NCBI GenBank assembly: GCA_965216155.1
Contig: CBDCFD010000007.1
Span: forward strand, 1,240,001 to 1,304,000
Length of the DNA stretch: 64,000 nucleotides
Reading direction: 5' to 3'
Source of the DNA: CATOSP01 sp965216155
GTDB taxonomy: Bacteria; Chloroflexota; Dehalococcoidia; Lucifugimonadales; UBA3495
The notes under the pieces were generated by a model. It worked only from the letters and a program-made list of their open reading frames with translations. It did no database searches and was not told the DNA's origin. A program made the translations under genes and the position numbers. Shown piece by piece: positions 16,046 through 24,365 of the stretch (position 1 is its first letter; every line of letters starts with the position of its first letter).

Positions 16046-18367
16046 ATGACTTCTAACATCGTTCTATCCACCGAAGAGTTCAACGTGGTCGGCGGAAGAC
16101 CCATCCGCCACGACGGGACGGACAAGGTTACGGGGCGTGCCCAGTATGGCGCAGACATCCAACTGACAGGGCTACTACACGGAAAGGTCCTGCGGAGTCC
16201 CCATTCCCATGCCCGGATTAAGAAGATAGATACCAGCCGGGCCAAGGCCGCGCCCGGAGTAAGGGCCGTGGTCATTTCGGAGGACCTGCCTCAACCCTCG
16301 GGCCGGTTGATCGATCTCGCTGAAGGGGCAATGGCCAACCCCAGGTTCCTCAGCAACAACTGCCTGGCCACCGACAAGGCCCTGTACAAGGGTCACGCCA
16401 TCGCCGCCGTGGCAGCCGCCACCCAACATGAAGCCGAGCAGGCACTGTCCTTGATCGACGTCGAATACGAGGTCTTGCCCGCCGTCCTCAACGTGGTGGA
16501 CGCTATGAAGGACGACGCTCCGGTGGTCCATGAGCGATTGGCCAATAACTCCAACGTCAACATCCGCACCGGCGGGTTGCGGGCAGACGACGACCCCGAA
16601 GAGAGCAACAACATAGCCAACCATTTCTTCTTCGAGGGTGGGGACATCGACAAAGGGTTCGCCGAGGCTGACCTTATCGTGGAGCGGGAGTTCAACACCG
16701 CCACCGTACACCAGGGATACATCGAACCTCACAGCGCCACGGCGCACTGGAACTCTGACGGCAAGATCACCATTTGGTGCAGCAGCCAGGGCCACTTCAA
16801 CATTCGAGACCAGTCCGCCATGATTCTCGGCGTCCCCGTGTCCAACATCCGCGTGATCCCCATGGAGATTGGCGGAGGCTTTGGCGGGAAGACATTGGTA
16901 TACCTGGAACCGGTGGCATGCTTGCTGTCGAGAGAGTCGGGCAGGCCCGTAAAGGTGACTATGAACCGGGCCGACGTCTTCCAAGGCACGGGTCCAACTT
17001 CCGGCAGCTATATGCGGGTAAAGATGGGCGTCACCAGGGAAGGCCGGATCACCGCCTGCGACGCCACGCTGGCATACGAAGCGGGCGCTTACCCCGGATC
17101 GCCGGTCAACCCCGGTCTCCAGTGCATGGTCGGCTCCTACGACATCCCCAACGGCAGACTCGAAGGCTTCGACGTAGTGTCCAACAAACCCAAGACCGCG
17201 GCCTACCGGGCTCCCGGTTCCCCCGCTTCCGCTTTCGCGGTGGAAACCGTGATCGACGAGATCTGCGAGAAACTGGACATGGACCCGATGGACTTCCGGC
17301 TGCTCAACGGGGCTAAAGAAGGCACCCGGCGGCTCACCGGTCCCATGTTCCCCAGGATTGGGTTCATGGAAATGATGGAGGCGGGCCGCGACCACGACCA
17401 CTACAAGGCATCGCTGGAAGGCCCTAACCGCGGAAGGGGCGTTGCCGCGGGCTTCTGGTTCAACGGTGCCGGCCCTTCCAGCGCCACCGCCAGCGTCCTG
17501 GCCGACGGCACGGTCAGCTTGGTGGAAGGTTCCCCGGACATCGGGGGTACCAGGGCGGCGGTCGCCATGCAGTTGGCCGAAGTCCTTGGCATCGCCGCGG
17601 AAGACGTGAAACCCCAGGTCGGCGACACCGACTCGGTGGGCTGGACCTCGGTCACCGGCGGCAGCGGAGTCGCCTTCAAGACCGGCTGGGCCGCCTATGA
17701 AGCAGCCCAGGATGTGAAAAACCAGATGATCGCCCGCGCGGCCCGCATCTGGGAGATTGACCCGGCGGACGTGGACTACACCGACGGCGTGATTTCCCAC
17801 AAGTCGGACCCGGAGCTCAAGTTCACATTCAAGGAGCTGGCAAGCCGGCTGAACGGCACCGGAGGTCCCATCGTTGGCCGCGCCAACGTGGACCCCAGGG
17901 GCGTGGGTTCTGCGTTCGCCCTGCACATCGTGGACGTGGAGGTTGACTCGGAGACCGGCAAGGTGGACATCCTGCGCTATACTGCGTTGCAGGATGCGGG
18001 GAAGGCCATCCACCCCAGCTACGTCGAAGGACAGATCCAGGGCGGGGCCGTCCAAGGAATCGGTTGGGCGCTCAACGAAGAGTACGTCTTCGACGACAAG
18101 GGCGAGATGTCCAACCCCACCTTCCTGGACTACCGGATGCCCATCAGCCTGGACCTGCCGATGATCGACACGGTCATCGTCGAGGTTGCAAACCCCGGTC
18201 ATCCCTTCGGCGTGCGCGGCGTGGGCGAAGTGCCCATAGTCCCTCCGATGGCGGCCATCGCCAACGCGATTTACGACGCTGTGGGTGTGCGGATGACCAA
18301 GCTCCCCATGTCCCCAGGGAATGTGCTGGAAGCCCTGTGGGAGAAGGAGTCCAACGGCTCCAAATAA
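16046..18367 (+). CDS. Xanthine dehydrogenase/CoxL-family molybdopterin-binding subunit
   Basis: This 773-residue protein is the large, molybdenum-cofactor-binding subunit of a hydroxylase in the xanthine oxidase family. It has the N-terminal a/b hammerhead domain (DKVTGRAQYGADIQLTGLLH), cofactor-binding segments (IGGGFGGKT, RAPGSPASAFAVE) and the C-terminal GVRGVGE motif, whose Glu is the catalytic base in the family. GGAGGTGA lies seven bases before the ATG. No FAD-binding or 2Fe-2S subunit gene is adjacent, though both are needed for a complete enzyme and are normally neighbours. The substrate is unknown. Confidence 0.88.
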   Translation: MTSNIVLSTEEFNVVGGRPIRHDGTDKVTGRAQYGADIQLTGLLHGKVLRSPHSHARIKKIDTSRAKAAPGVRAVVISEDLPQPSGRLIDLAEGAMANPRFLSNNCLATDKALYKGHAIAAVAAATQHEAEQALSLIDVEYEVLPAVLNVVDAMKDDAPVVHERLANNSNVNIRTGGLRADDDPEESNNIANHFFFEGGDIDKGFAEADLIVEREFNTATVHQGYIEPHSATAHWNSDGKITIWCSSQGHFNIRDQSAMILGVPVSNIRVIPMEIGGGFGGKTLVYLEPVACLLSRESGRPVKVTMNRADVFQGTGPTSGSYMRVKMGVTREGRITACDATLAYEAGAYPGSPVNPGLQCMVGSYDIPNGRLEGFDVVSNKPKTAAYRAPGSPASAFAVETVIDEICEKLDMDPMDFRLLNGAKEGTRRLTGPMFPRIGFMEMMEAGRDHDHYKASLEGPNRGRGVAAGFWFNGAGPSSATASVLADGTVSLVEGSPDIGGTRAAVAMQLAEVLGIAAEDVKPQVGDTDSVGWTSVTGGSGVAFKTGWAAYEAAQDVKNQMIARAARIWEIDPADVDYTDGVISHKSDPELKFTFKELASRLNGTGGPIVGRANVDPRGVGSAFALHIVDVEVDSETGKVDILRYTALQDAGKAIHPSYVEGQIQGGAVQGIGWALNEEYVFDDKGEMSNPTFLDYRMPISLDLPMIDTVIVEVANPGHPFGVRGVGEVPIVPPMAAIANAIYDAVGVRMTKLPMSPGNVLEALWEKESNGSK

Positions 18368-18383
18368 CCTCGCAAACGCCCAC

Positions 18384-18407
18384 GTCATTCCCGCGAAGGC
18401 GGGAATC
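18384..18407. repeat. REP-like palindrome
   Basis: ATTCCCGC-GAAG-GCGGGAAT forms a perfect 8-bp stem just after the hydroxylase gene. It may end or stabilise that transcript. A diverged copy lies at 14988-15010. Confidence 0.7.
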
Positions 18408-18836
18408 TATGGTGGCTTGGAATGTTAACACCGGTAGACTGACGTCCCCGTTTCAGTAGAAAGCGCCGGCTACACGGAGGCCAATCGGCCTTGGTTGTAT
18501 GTGTATGCCGGTGCTTCGTTGTTTATGTATGATCTAATTTGGACATGGGAACCGGAATCTCCGAAGTAATTTCCGGCATCATATTAAGTGCCCTGCGCCA
18601 AGGCTTCCCGCTTGCCCTAGACGTCTCTTTCCAGGGAGACAGGACCGGCCCGGACTACCACCGGAGATCGCGGGGAATCCTTTGATCCGTTTCAACCGTA
18701 GGTTAGACGAGATGAAGCACAGCGCCCACCGCAACCCAGGGGCTACCTCGTGTAGCGGGCTGCTAGTTTAGGAGCAAGATTGCACTCGACGAGAATTAAG
18801 TCGCCCAGGACCTGGGACTGGCACGGCGCGCGGAGT
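18408..18836. other. Intergenic region, 430 bp, with a possible gene remnant
   Basis: No intact gene is visible. On the minus strand 18740-18806 reads GDLILVECNLAPKLAARY, whose start matches the VLLVECN segment near the N-terminus of the 15235-15846 gene, and the DNA matches there too (TTGCACTC at 18780 and 15764). This may be the remnant of a paralogue. Confidence 0.35.
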
Positions 18837-19364
18837 ATGTGGCGCCTCAGCTTGCTTGGAATCGGACTCCTGCTGGCCGCCTGCTCTGCCTGCGGGACGT
18901 CCAATTCCGCCGGCTCTGCGCCCGATTTCCCAATCAACCTGTACCAAGGTGCGGAGACGCTGGGAGGGGAACAGATCGACTTCTCGGACCTTCGAGGGAA
19001 AGCAGTTGTGCTGAATTTCTGGGCCGGGCTGTGTCCTCCCTGCCGCGCTGAGATGCCCGATTTCGAAGCCTTTCACCTGGACTACCAGGACAGGGTGACC
19101 ATGATCGGCGTGGACGTGGGTGAATTCATGAATCTGGGCAGCCAAGCAGACGCCCAAAACCTGCTAACAGACCTGGGCATCACCTACCCGGCAGGGTTCA
19201 CCACTCATGGCAGTGTTATCGCCGACTACGGCGTATTGTCCATGCCGACCACGGTGTTCGTAGACGCTGAAGGCGTAATCTACCGCAAGTGGGCCGGAAT
19301 CCTGGACCACGATGCGCTGACCAGCGTAACCGACAAAATGCTAAAGGAAATCTCGGTACAATAG
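18837..19364 (+). CDS. Thioredoxin-like (TlpA/ResA) lipoprotein
   Basis: This 175-residue extracytoplasmic thiol-disulfide protein has a lipoprotein signal (LLGIGLLLAAC) and a thioredoxin fold with the redox motif CPPC (NFWAGLCPPCRAEMPDFE) and the cis-proline segment (LSMPTTVFVD). The frame is open to a TTG at 18780 with a good ribosome-binding site, but that would add 19 residues before the signal peptide and overlaps a likely gene remnant, so ATG at 18837 is preferred. The next gene encodes CcdA, which would supply its electrons from the cytoplasm. Confidence 0.87.
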   Translation: MWRLSLLGIGLLLAACSACGTSNSAGSAPDFPINLYQGAETLGGEQIDFSDLRGKAVVLNFWAGLCPPCRAEMPDFEAFHLDYQDRVTMIGVDVGEFMNLGSQADAQNLLTDLGITYPAGFTTHGSVIADYGVLSMPTTVFVDAEGVIYRKWAGILDHDALTSVTDKMLKEISVQ

Positions 19365-19382
19365 ACCGGGGCGCGAGAAGAG

Positions 19383-20294
19383 ATGTTTGCCACAAAGGGT
19401 ATCTCGGCGGTATTCCGGAAGTCCAGTCAGTGGCGGAGCCTCGCCCTTTCCGCGGGGTTAGCCTTCCTGGCATTGGCAGTGGCCTACGCCGGGGCGGTCA
19501 CCTTCGGAAAGGACTCGGGTATAGATGGCATAAACCGCTTTGTCGAGGGTCTGTCCGGAGGCTCCAGTTCGCTACTTGGAGATCTTGGTCTATGGGCGCC
19601 CCTGGGATTCGCCTTTGCCGCCGGAATGGCATCGGCGGTCAACCCCTGTGGCTTCGCCATGCTCCCCGCCTACCTTGGGCTTTACCTCGGTTCAAACGCA
19701 GAGTCGGACGAAAAGCCGCGGATCGTGCAGCAGATCGGAAAAGCATGGCTGGTGGGAGGATCGGTGACCGCCGGGTTCGTGGTGCTCTTCGGCGTGGCGG
19801 GCGGGCTTATCGGTCTTGGGGCGAGGTCTGTGGTAGTGGAAGTCCTTCCTTGGCTTGGGCTGGGGGTGGGGGTGCTCCTCATCTTCGCCGGGGCTTGGAT
19901 GGTGGGGGGCGGTAAGATATACACGGGACTGGCGGCCAGGGCAGCCACGAGACTGGGTGACCCATCTACAATCAGCCCTCGCGGCTACTTCCTATTCGGG
20001 CTGAGTTACGGGACCGCTTCCCTGAGCTGCACCTTGCCTATATTCCTGGCCGTGGTTGGGACCAGCTTTGCGGCGTCCAGCATTCTTACGTCCATGGGTC
20101 AGTTCTTCCTATACGCACTGGGAATGGGGCTGGTCATCATCGCCCTTACCCTGGGCATCGCGTTCGCCAGAGGCGCTATGGTAGGGGCTCTCCGCAAAGC
20201 ATTGCCGTACATTCAGCCCATTGGTTCCTGGCTGATGGTGGTGGCGGGCGCCTACATTGTGTTTTACTGGCTCACCATAGGTGACGTGCTGTAG
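19383..20294 (+). CDS. ccdA: CcdA-family thiol-disulfide transmembrane electron carrier
   Basis: This 303-residue protein with about seven membrane helices carries reducing power across the membrane to periplasmic thioredoxins. The two conserved cysteine motifs are present: NPCGFAMLPAYL (about residue 88) and SLSCTLPIFL (about residue 218). The N-terminal extension has one extra helix. It lies 18 bases after the TlpA-like gene and the pair fits cytochrome c maturation or disulfide reduction. No other ccs genes are nearby. Confidence 0.9.
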   Translation: MFATKGISAVFRKSSQWRSLALSAGLAFLALAVAYAGAVTFGKDSGIDGINRFVEGLSGGSSSLLGDLGLWAPLGFAFAAGMASAVNPCGFAMLPAYLGLYLGSNAESDEKPRIVQQIGKAWLVGGSVTAGFVVLFGVAGGLIGLGARSVVVEVLPWLGLGVGVLLIFAGAWMVGGGKIYTGLAARAATRLGDPSTISPRGYFLFGLSYGTASLSCTLPIFLAVVGTSFAASSILTSMGQFFLYALGMGLVIIALTLGIAFARGAMVGALRKALPYIQPIGSWLMVVAGAYIVFYWLTIGDVL

Positions 20295-20538
20295 CCGCCC
20301 GCTCCAGACCGGTCCAGTCTTCCGAAGAATGGCCTCGACTCCTACCCCATTTCGCAAAGCTGACAGAGTATATATGGTGTTTCCCACCGCAACTCCCCGT
20401 GGGCATTTCCGTAGAAGTGACAGGGAAATCGGCCTGGTGTCAGCCTTTGCATATTCTGTCAGACGGGGCACTCCCGGAGTCCATCTCCCAACGCCATCTC
20501 AGCCCACAGACGCTGCCGGTCTCATAACCGTGCCGGAT

Positions 20539-22008
20539 TTAACCGATAATCAACTGTACATCCTCGCTCAACCGGTCAAAGTTGTACTCCTGAGAGTTGG
20601 CGATTTTGGCGGCCAGGGCAAACACGAGGCTAAGGACGGTAGAAACGCCCAGAGCTGCCCCCAAACTGATGACGATACGTCCCGATTGGGGAAGAGCGCT
20701 CCACGGCACGAAGTCCGAGGCCGGAAAATACAGCGCCCCAACCACCAGGCCGGTTACACTGCTGACCAGGGCCGCTTTGCCTCCGAACCTCCGTGCAAAT
20801 AAGCCAAAGAACACCGGGAACAAGGCCGCGGCGCAAACTAGGTCGGCAATCAGGAACAGGTGCAAAACGCTATAGCCCTGGGCGGCAATGACGATAGCCG
20901 GTATCATTATCGCAATGGTGATGAGGCGCCCGGAACCCAGCAGAAAACTACCGTTCAAGTTGGGCTTGAATCGGGCCAAATCGGTGGTGACCGCGCTGAC
21001 AATGCCGTTGAGCAAAGTATCCATGCTGCTCATCACCAAAACCAGGATTAGAATCAACACCGCCAACACCGACCAGGCCGGCATGACCGCAACCACGAAG
21101 GCAAACATGGAGACCGAAGGGTCTTCCGCTGCGTCAAAGCCCACCGCCAGGACTCCAAACATTCCGGTTAAGAAAATAACCGCAAGCGCCACCAGTCCCG
21201 CAACCAGGAATCCTTTTCGCACCACACTGGAGTTGCGGGCGGCGTACACTCGCTGCCAAGACCCTTGGTTGAACATTTCAGAGGAGAGGATGCCGATAAT
21301 CAAAGTGATTCCGAATTCGATTCCCGAGACATTGCTGAACGAGAGCAGTTCCGGTTTGGTCCCGGAAATCGCCGCGAAGATGCTGCCAAGGTCCCCAACG
21401 GCAACCGCCGCGGTGATTAGCATTAGAATCAAAAGTGGAATGAGAATGAAACACTGTATCCGGTCGGTAAACAGCGACGCCTGCATCCCGCCATGAGCAG
21501 TATACAATACCGTGAGCGCGCCAATGACGATTGCCGTAACCCACAAGGGCGTGCCTCCGATAAGCTGAACGGCCAAAGCGATGCCGGTCAACTCCGCAGC
21601 GAGGAAAATGAACATGTAAAAGATAACCACCGCCAGGGCGAAGACATACATGCCCGGTCCAAACCGGGGCCACACATATTCGGTTATCGAGTGTCCTTGG
21701 GGCATCAGTTGCCGCATCCTTGGCCCCAGGATGATGAAAGCCGCCAGCGGCAGCGCCGAACCGATACCGTAACCCACCAAGGCGACAATGCCAGACGTGG
21801 CCCCGGTCTCGGCGGGGCTGAACGATATCCATGCCCCCAACCCCGATGCGACCAACGAGGCGGTGGCCAGTATAACTCCCGCCGAATTGCGGGACACGAC
21901 GTAATCCTCCACAGTCAAAGTCTCCCGTCGGACGTACCAGACGCTCAATAGCACGAATATCAACGCAATGGCGACCGTTAAGGCGATTACCAACTCGGGT
22001 GCCAGCAT
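20539..22008 (-). CDS. Sodium:solute symporter under TPP riboswitch control (ThiV-like)
   Basis: This 489-residue SSS-family transporter has about 13 membrane helices (LVIALTVAIALIFVLLSVWY through LGAALGVSTVLSLVFALAAK). Family features include GLGAWISFSPAETGA near helix 2 and the sodium-site region VMSSMDTLLNGIVSAVTTD. ATG at 22008 is six bases after GAGG; another ATG stands directly before it. A TPP riboswitch and a terminator hairpin lie upstream on the same strand, so the cargo is very probably thiamine or a precursor. ThiV of SAR11, an SSS protein linked to a TPP riboswitch and to the pyrimidine precursor HMP, is the closest known parallel. The cargo itself is inferred. Confidence 0.9.
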   Translation of the reverse strand: MLAPELVIALTVAIALIFVLLSVWYVRRETLTVEDYVVSRNSAGVILATASLVASGLGAWISFSPAETGATSGIVALVGYGIGSALPLAAFIILGPRMRQLMPQGHSITEYVWPRFGPGMYVFALAVVIFYMFIFLAAELTGIALAVQLIGGTPLWVTAIVIGALTVLYTAHGGMQASLFTDRIQCFILIPLLILMLITAAVAVGDLGSIFAAISGTKPELLSFSNVSGIEFGITLIIGILSSEMFNQGSWQRVYAARNSSVVRKGFLVAGLVALAVIFLTGMFGVLAVGFDAAEDPSVSMFAFVVAVMPAWSVLAVLILILVLVMSSMDTLLNGIVSAVTTDLARFKPNLNGSFLLGSGRLITIAIMIPAIVIAAQGYSVLHLFLIADLVCAAALFPVFFGLFARRFGGKAALVSSVTGLVVGALYFPASDFVPWSALPQSGRIVISLGAALGVSTVLSLVFALAAKIANSQEYNFDRLSEDVQLIIG

Positions 22009-22072
22009 CATGCCCTCTTTTGTTTGATCTGTGTTTGATGTAAACTCGCCCAAGGACTTGGAGGGGAATACG

Positions 22073-22106
22073 AAAAGGGCCGCCAACTTCTCATAGTTGA
22101 CGGCCC
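22073..22106 (-). terminator. Intrinsic terminator in the riboswitch expression platform
   Basis: On the minus strand GGGCCGTCAACT and AGTTGGCGGCCC form a 12-bp stem with one G-U pair, followed at once by TTTT. It lies between the TPP aptamer and the symporter start, where a transcription attenuator is expected. Confidence 0.88.
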
Positions 22107-22131
22107 TGCCAGAGGCCCAACCCATCCCGGA

Positions 22132-22228
22132 CCGTTTCCCTACACTGGCATTACCCGGGTCCGGTTCGCAAGGGTCGGTGGCATATCGGCCACTCTCTCA
22201 GCCCGGCTAAACCAAGCTCCCCTACATG
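22132..22228 (-). promoter_or_regulatory. TPP riboswitch (THI element)
   Basis: The minus strand carries the conserved thi-box blocks in order: GGGGAGC, GGGCTGAGA, ACCCTTGCGAACC and CGGGTAATGCCAGTGTAGGGAA. CTGAGA and the AACC...GGGTAATGCC blocks bind the pyrimidine and pyrophosphate parts of TPP. The P3 region (GTGGCCGATATGCCAC) can pair. It precedes a terminator hairpin and the SSS symporter, so TPP should switch transport off. Confidence 0.95.
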
Positions 22229-22395
22229 CCTTAGTGCCACAAATTGGCTCTCCGATGAGCTTTTCCTCTGAGGGCCGTGGTAACCGATCTTCGCCACGTT
22301 GAACGGGTAAGATTGGCGCAATGCGTTCGTATTGAGCTTCTGCAATTTCCATATCTGGCTTGTAACTTGACCGACCAAATTAGGGTGAACAGGCC

Positions 22396-23391
22396 CTAAC
22401 CTACGGCGAGGCCCCTGACCTCCTTGGCTTTTTCCGGGAGATCGTATGAATTCCACGATGCGCCGTCGTCCAGCGTACTGAATACCTGGCCGTCGCGGGC
22501 GATACAATAGATATGCCCCGGCGCTCTGGGATCTATACCCACGGCCATCATTGTGGCGTTGGCGGTGATACCGTTGTCCACCCTCTCGAAGGTCTGAAAC
22601 AGGTCCCGGCTGCGGTAAAGCGCTCCCTGGGAACTGCGTGCCGCCGCGCCGATAGACACAAAAAGGGTGTTGGCGTCATTGGGGGCCACCCTGAGATCGC
22701 GGGTGTAGGTGATGGGGGAGAACTGCCCAAAGGCCACCGGCACCCATTCACTGCCCCGGTCCGGACCGATGAAAGGACCCTGGCGGGTGGTGATGTAGAC
22801 CGTATGGGGCGAGGCAGCGCTGCACTGGATACCGTGCAAGTCCAGGGTATCCTCGCTGGGGGCCAGGGAGCCGGTGATCTCGCCCCAGGTATCCCCGCCG
22901 TCGGAACTGCGAATGACCCCCGCCACCTCCAACGCCGCGTATATCTCGTCGGGATGATTGGGGTCCGCGGCCAGTGCGATAACCCTGGTAGGGAACGCCA
23001 TCGCGCACTCGTTGGAGCCCATGTTGGCGCTGAGTTTTTGCCAAGAGTCACCCCCGTTGACGCTGCGGTATATTTCCCCGGGAGCGGTGCCGCAGTACAT
23101 CACGTTAGGGTCCCCGGGGCGGAACATGAACGACCAGACCGGCGCGCCGGAACTGGGGTAGTCCAGCCGCTCCCAGTGGGCTCCCCGGTCCACGCTGCGG
23201 TAGGGACCGTTCTGGGTGCCGGCGTAAATCACCTGAGGGTCGGTGGGGTGGACCGCCACTCCGGGGACGATGGGGTCCGCTGGCAGGCCGTTGGTCAGTT
23301 CCTCCCACTGGTCCGATCCAGGGGACAGCCGGTAAAGGCCGCTGGACTCGGCGCCCACATATACGTAGGTATTGTTGCTACTGGAAGTCAT
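22396..23391 (-). CDS. BNR/sortilin-like beta-propeller protein
   Basis: This 331-residue protein consists of repeated Asp-box units (SVDGGxxW-like), for example RSVDRGAHWERL, RSVNGGDSWQKL and RSSDGGDTWGEI, the last near STLDDGASWNSY. This fits a six- or seven-bladed propeller of the sialidase/VPS10 type. No signal peptide is present and no sialidase active-site residues were recognised. ATG at 23391 overlaps the purS stop by four bases (ATGA) and has GAGGAGG upstream, so it is translationally coupled to purS. Its role beside purine genes is not known. Confidence 0.85.
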   Translation of the reverse strand: MTSSSNNTYVYVGAESSGLYRLSPGSDQWEELTNGLPADPIVPGVAVHPTDPQVIYAGTQNGPYRSVDRGAHWERLDYPSSGAPVWSFMFRPGDPNVMYCGTAPGEIYRSVNGGDSWQKLSANMGSNECAMAFPTRVIALAADPNHPDEIYAALEVAGVIRSSDGGDTWGEITGSLAPSEDTLDLHGIQCSAASPHTVYITTRQGPFIGPDRGSEWVPVAFGQFSPITYTRDLRVAPNDANTLFVSIGAAARSSQGALYRSRDLFQTFERVDNGITANATMMAVGIDPRAPGHIYCIARDGQVFSTLDDGASWNSYDLPEKAKEVRGLAVG

Positions 23392-23654
23392 GTTCCCTCC
23401 TCCTCTGGTGCGAGTTCGAGATCGTAGCGGAATTCTTCGATTACAGGATTGGCGAGCAGTGTCTCGCACATCCGGCGAACCAACGAATCGGCGCTATTTC
23501 GGTCGTCCTCGTCGATCCGTACTTCGAGGTATTTGCCGACCCGAATATCGGTTGCGGTATTGAACCCCAAGTTACTCAGCGTGGCCAACACCGTTTGACC
23601 CTGAGGGTCACTGACCGTGGGCTTTAGCGTTACATAGACCTTCGCCAGAAACAA
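23388..23654 (-). CDS. purS: Phosphoribosylformylglycinamidine synthase subunit PurS
   Basis: This 88-residue protein matches PurS, the small subunit bridging PurL and PurQ in the three-part FGAM synthase. Visible features are the N-terminal strand KVYVTLKPTVSDPQGQTV, the segment LSNLGFNTATDIRVGKYLEV and the helix with ETLLANPVIEEFRYDLE. It starts with TTG eight bases after the DUF3105 gene. purL and purQ, its usual neighbours, are not in this window. Confidence 0.88.
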   Translation of the reverse strand: MFLAKVYVTLKPTVSDPQGQTVLATLSNLGFNTATDIRVGKYLEVRIDEDDRNSADSLVRRMCETLLANPVIEEFRYDLELAPEEEGT

Positions 23655-23661
23655 TTTCAGC

Positions 23662-24351
23662 CTACCTGCCCATAGGCCCGATGGCCGCGGGGCAGGGAAT
23701 TACCTCCGGGCCGAGGTTGCCAGCGTAAGTTTCGATGAACTTCGCCAGCCGGTCGCGGTCCACACCCTGCATGGTGTCCAACACCCCCCACGTAGCGGCA
23801 GCCACGGTCCCCACGGGGAGTGGGTCATAGAACCGCGTGAGACCCCAGATTTCCGCCAGTGGGATGCTCTCCATGGCGTTCCGTAGCTCTTCAACCTCGT
23901 CCTCGGTCTCCAGGTTGTAGCTGACTACGATGATCCCATGCTCCAAATTGTGAACGATGCGCTCATCTGGCAGACCTTCTTCGTAGAACCCGCAACGGGC
24001 GGGGGTGTCCCAGTGGTCGCCGGACGTCGGTGGGACGGTGCTGTATTCCACGGTCTCACTTGGGGAAACGTGTTCGTTTAGGCCAGACGGGCCGACGGGC
24101 ATCAATTCCTGCTGAACGCCGACGCCTTCCACGTATTCGTTGGCGCTGCCCGCGCTGGCGCTCGACCGGTTGAAGTTCATACTTCCCAGGACAAACCCGG
24201 CGATCACCAGCACGGCGATTATCACCGATGCCATCAAATACCATATGTTGGTCTTCTTGCGCCGTGGCCGGGTCATGCTCAAGGCGGCGGCTCCGGTGGC
24301 CCCCCTCTGCACAGCCCGCCCACGCCGTCTCCTGTGTCTTGACTCGGGCAC
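23662..24351 (-). CDS. DUF3105 membrane-anchored protein
   Basis: This 229-residue protein has a basic N-terminus, one membrane helix (WYLMASVIIAVLVIAGFVLG, about residues 37-56) and an extracytoplasmic DUF3105 domain. The family hallmarks are present: PPTSGDHW, then CGFYEEGLPDERIVHNLEHG with an HNLEHG motif that could bind metal. The function of DUF3105 is unknown. GTG at 24351 has GGAGG six bases upstream. It lies between purC and purS. Confidence 0.85.
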   Translation of the reverse strand: MPESRHRRRRGRAVQRGATGAAALSMTRPRRKKTNIWYLMASVIIAVLVIAGFVLGSMNFNRSSASAGSANEYVEGVGVQQELMPVGPSGLNEHVSPSETVEYSTVPPTSGDHWDTPARCGFYEEGLPDERIVHNLEHGIIVVSYNLETEDEVEELRNAMESIPLAEIWGLTRFYDPLPVGTVAAATWGVLDTMQGVDRDRLAKFIETYAGNLGPEVIPCPAAIGPMGR

Positions 24352-24365
24352 GACAAACCTCCGTT

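Noticed and set aside
16175..18388. Long open frame of 737 codons on the minus strand
   Set aside because: It is antisense to the molybdenum hydroxylase gene, has no recognisable motif and is rich in His, Gly and Val as expected for a GC-rich shadow frame.
20281..20802. 173-codon plus-strand reading after ccdA
   Set aside because: Half of it is antisense to the symporter gene and the rest has no ribosome-binding site or motif; 20295-20538 is best left as intergenic.
22140..22352. Minus-strand reading over the riboswitch
   Set aside because: The sequence is fully explained by the TPP aptamer and its leader.
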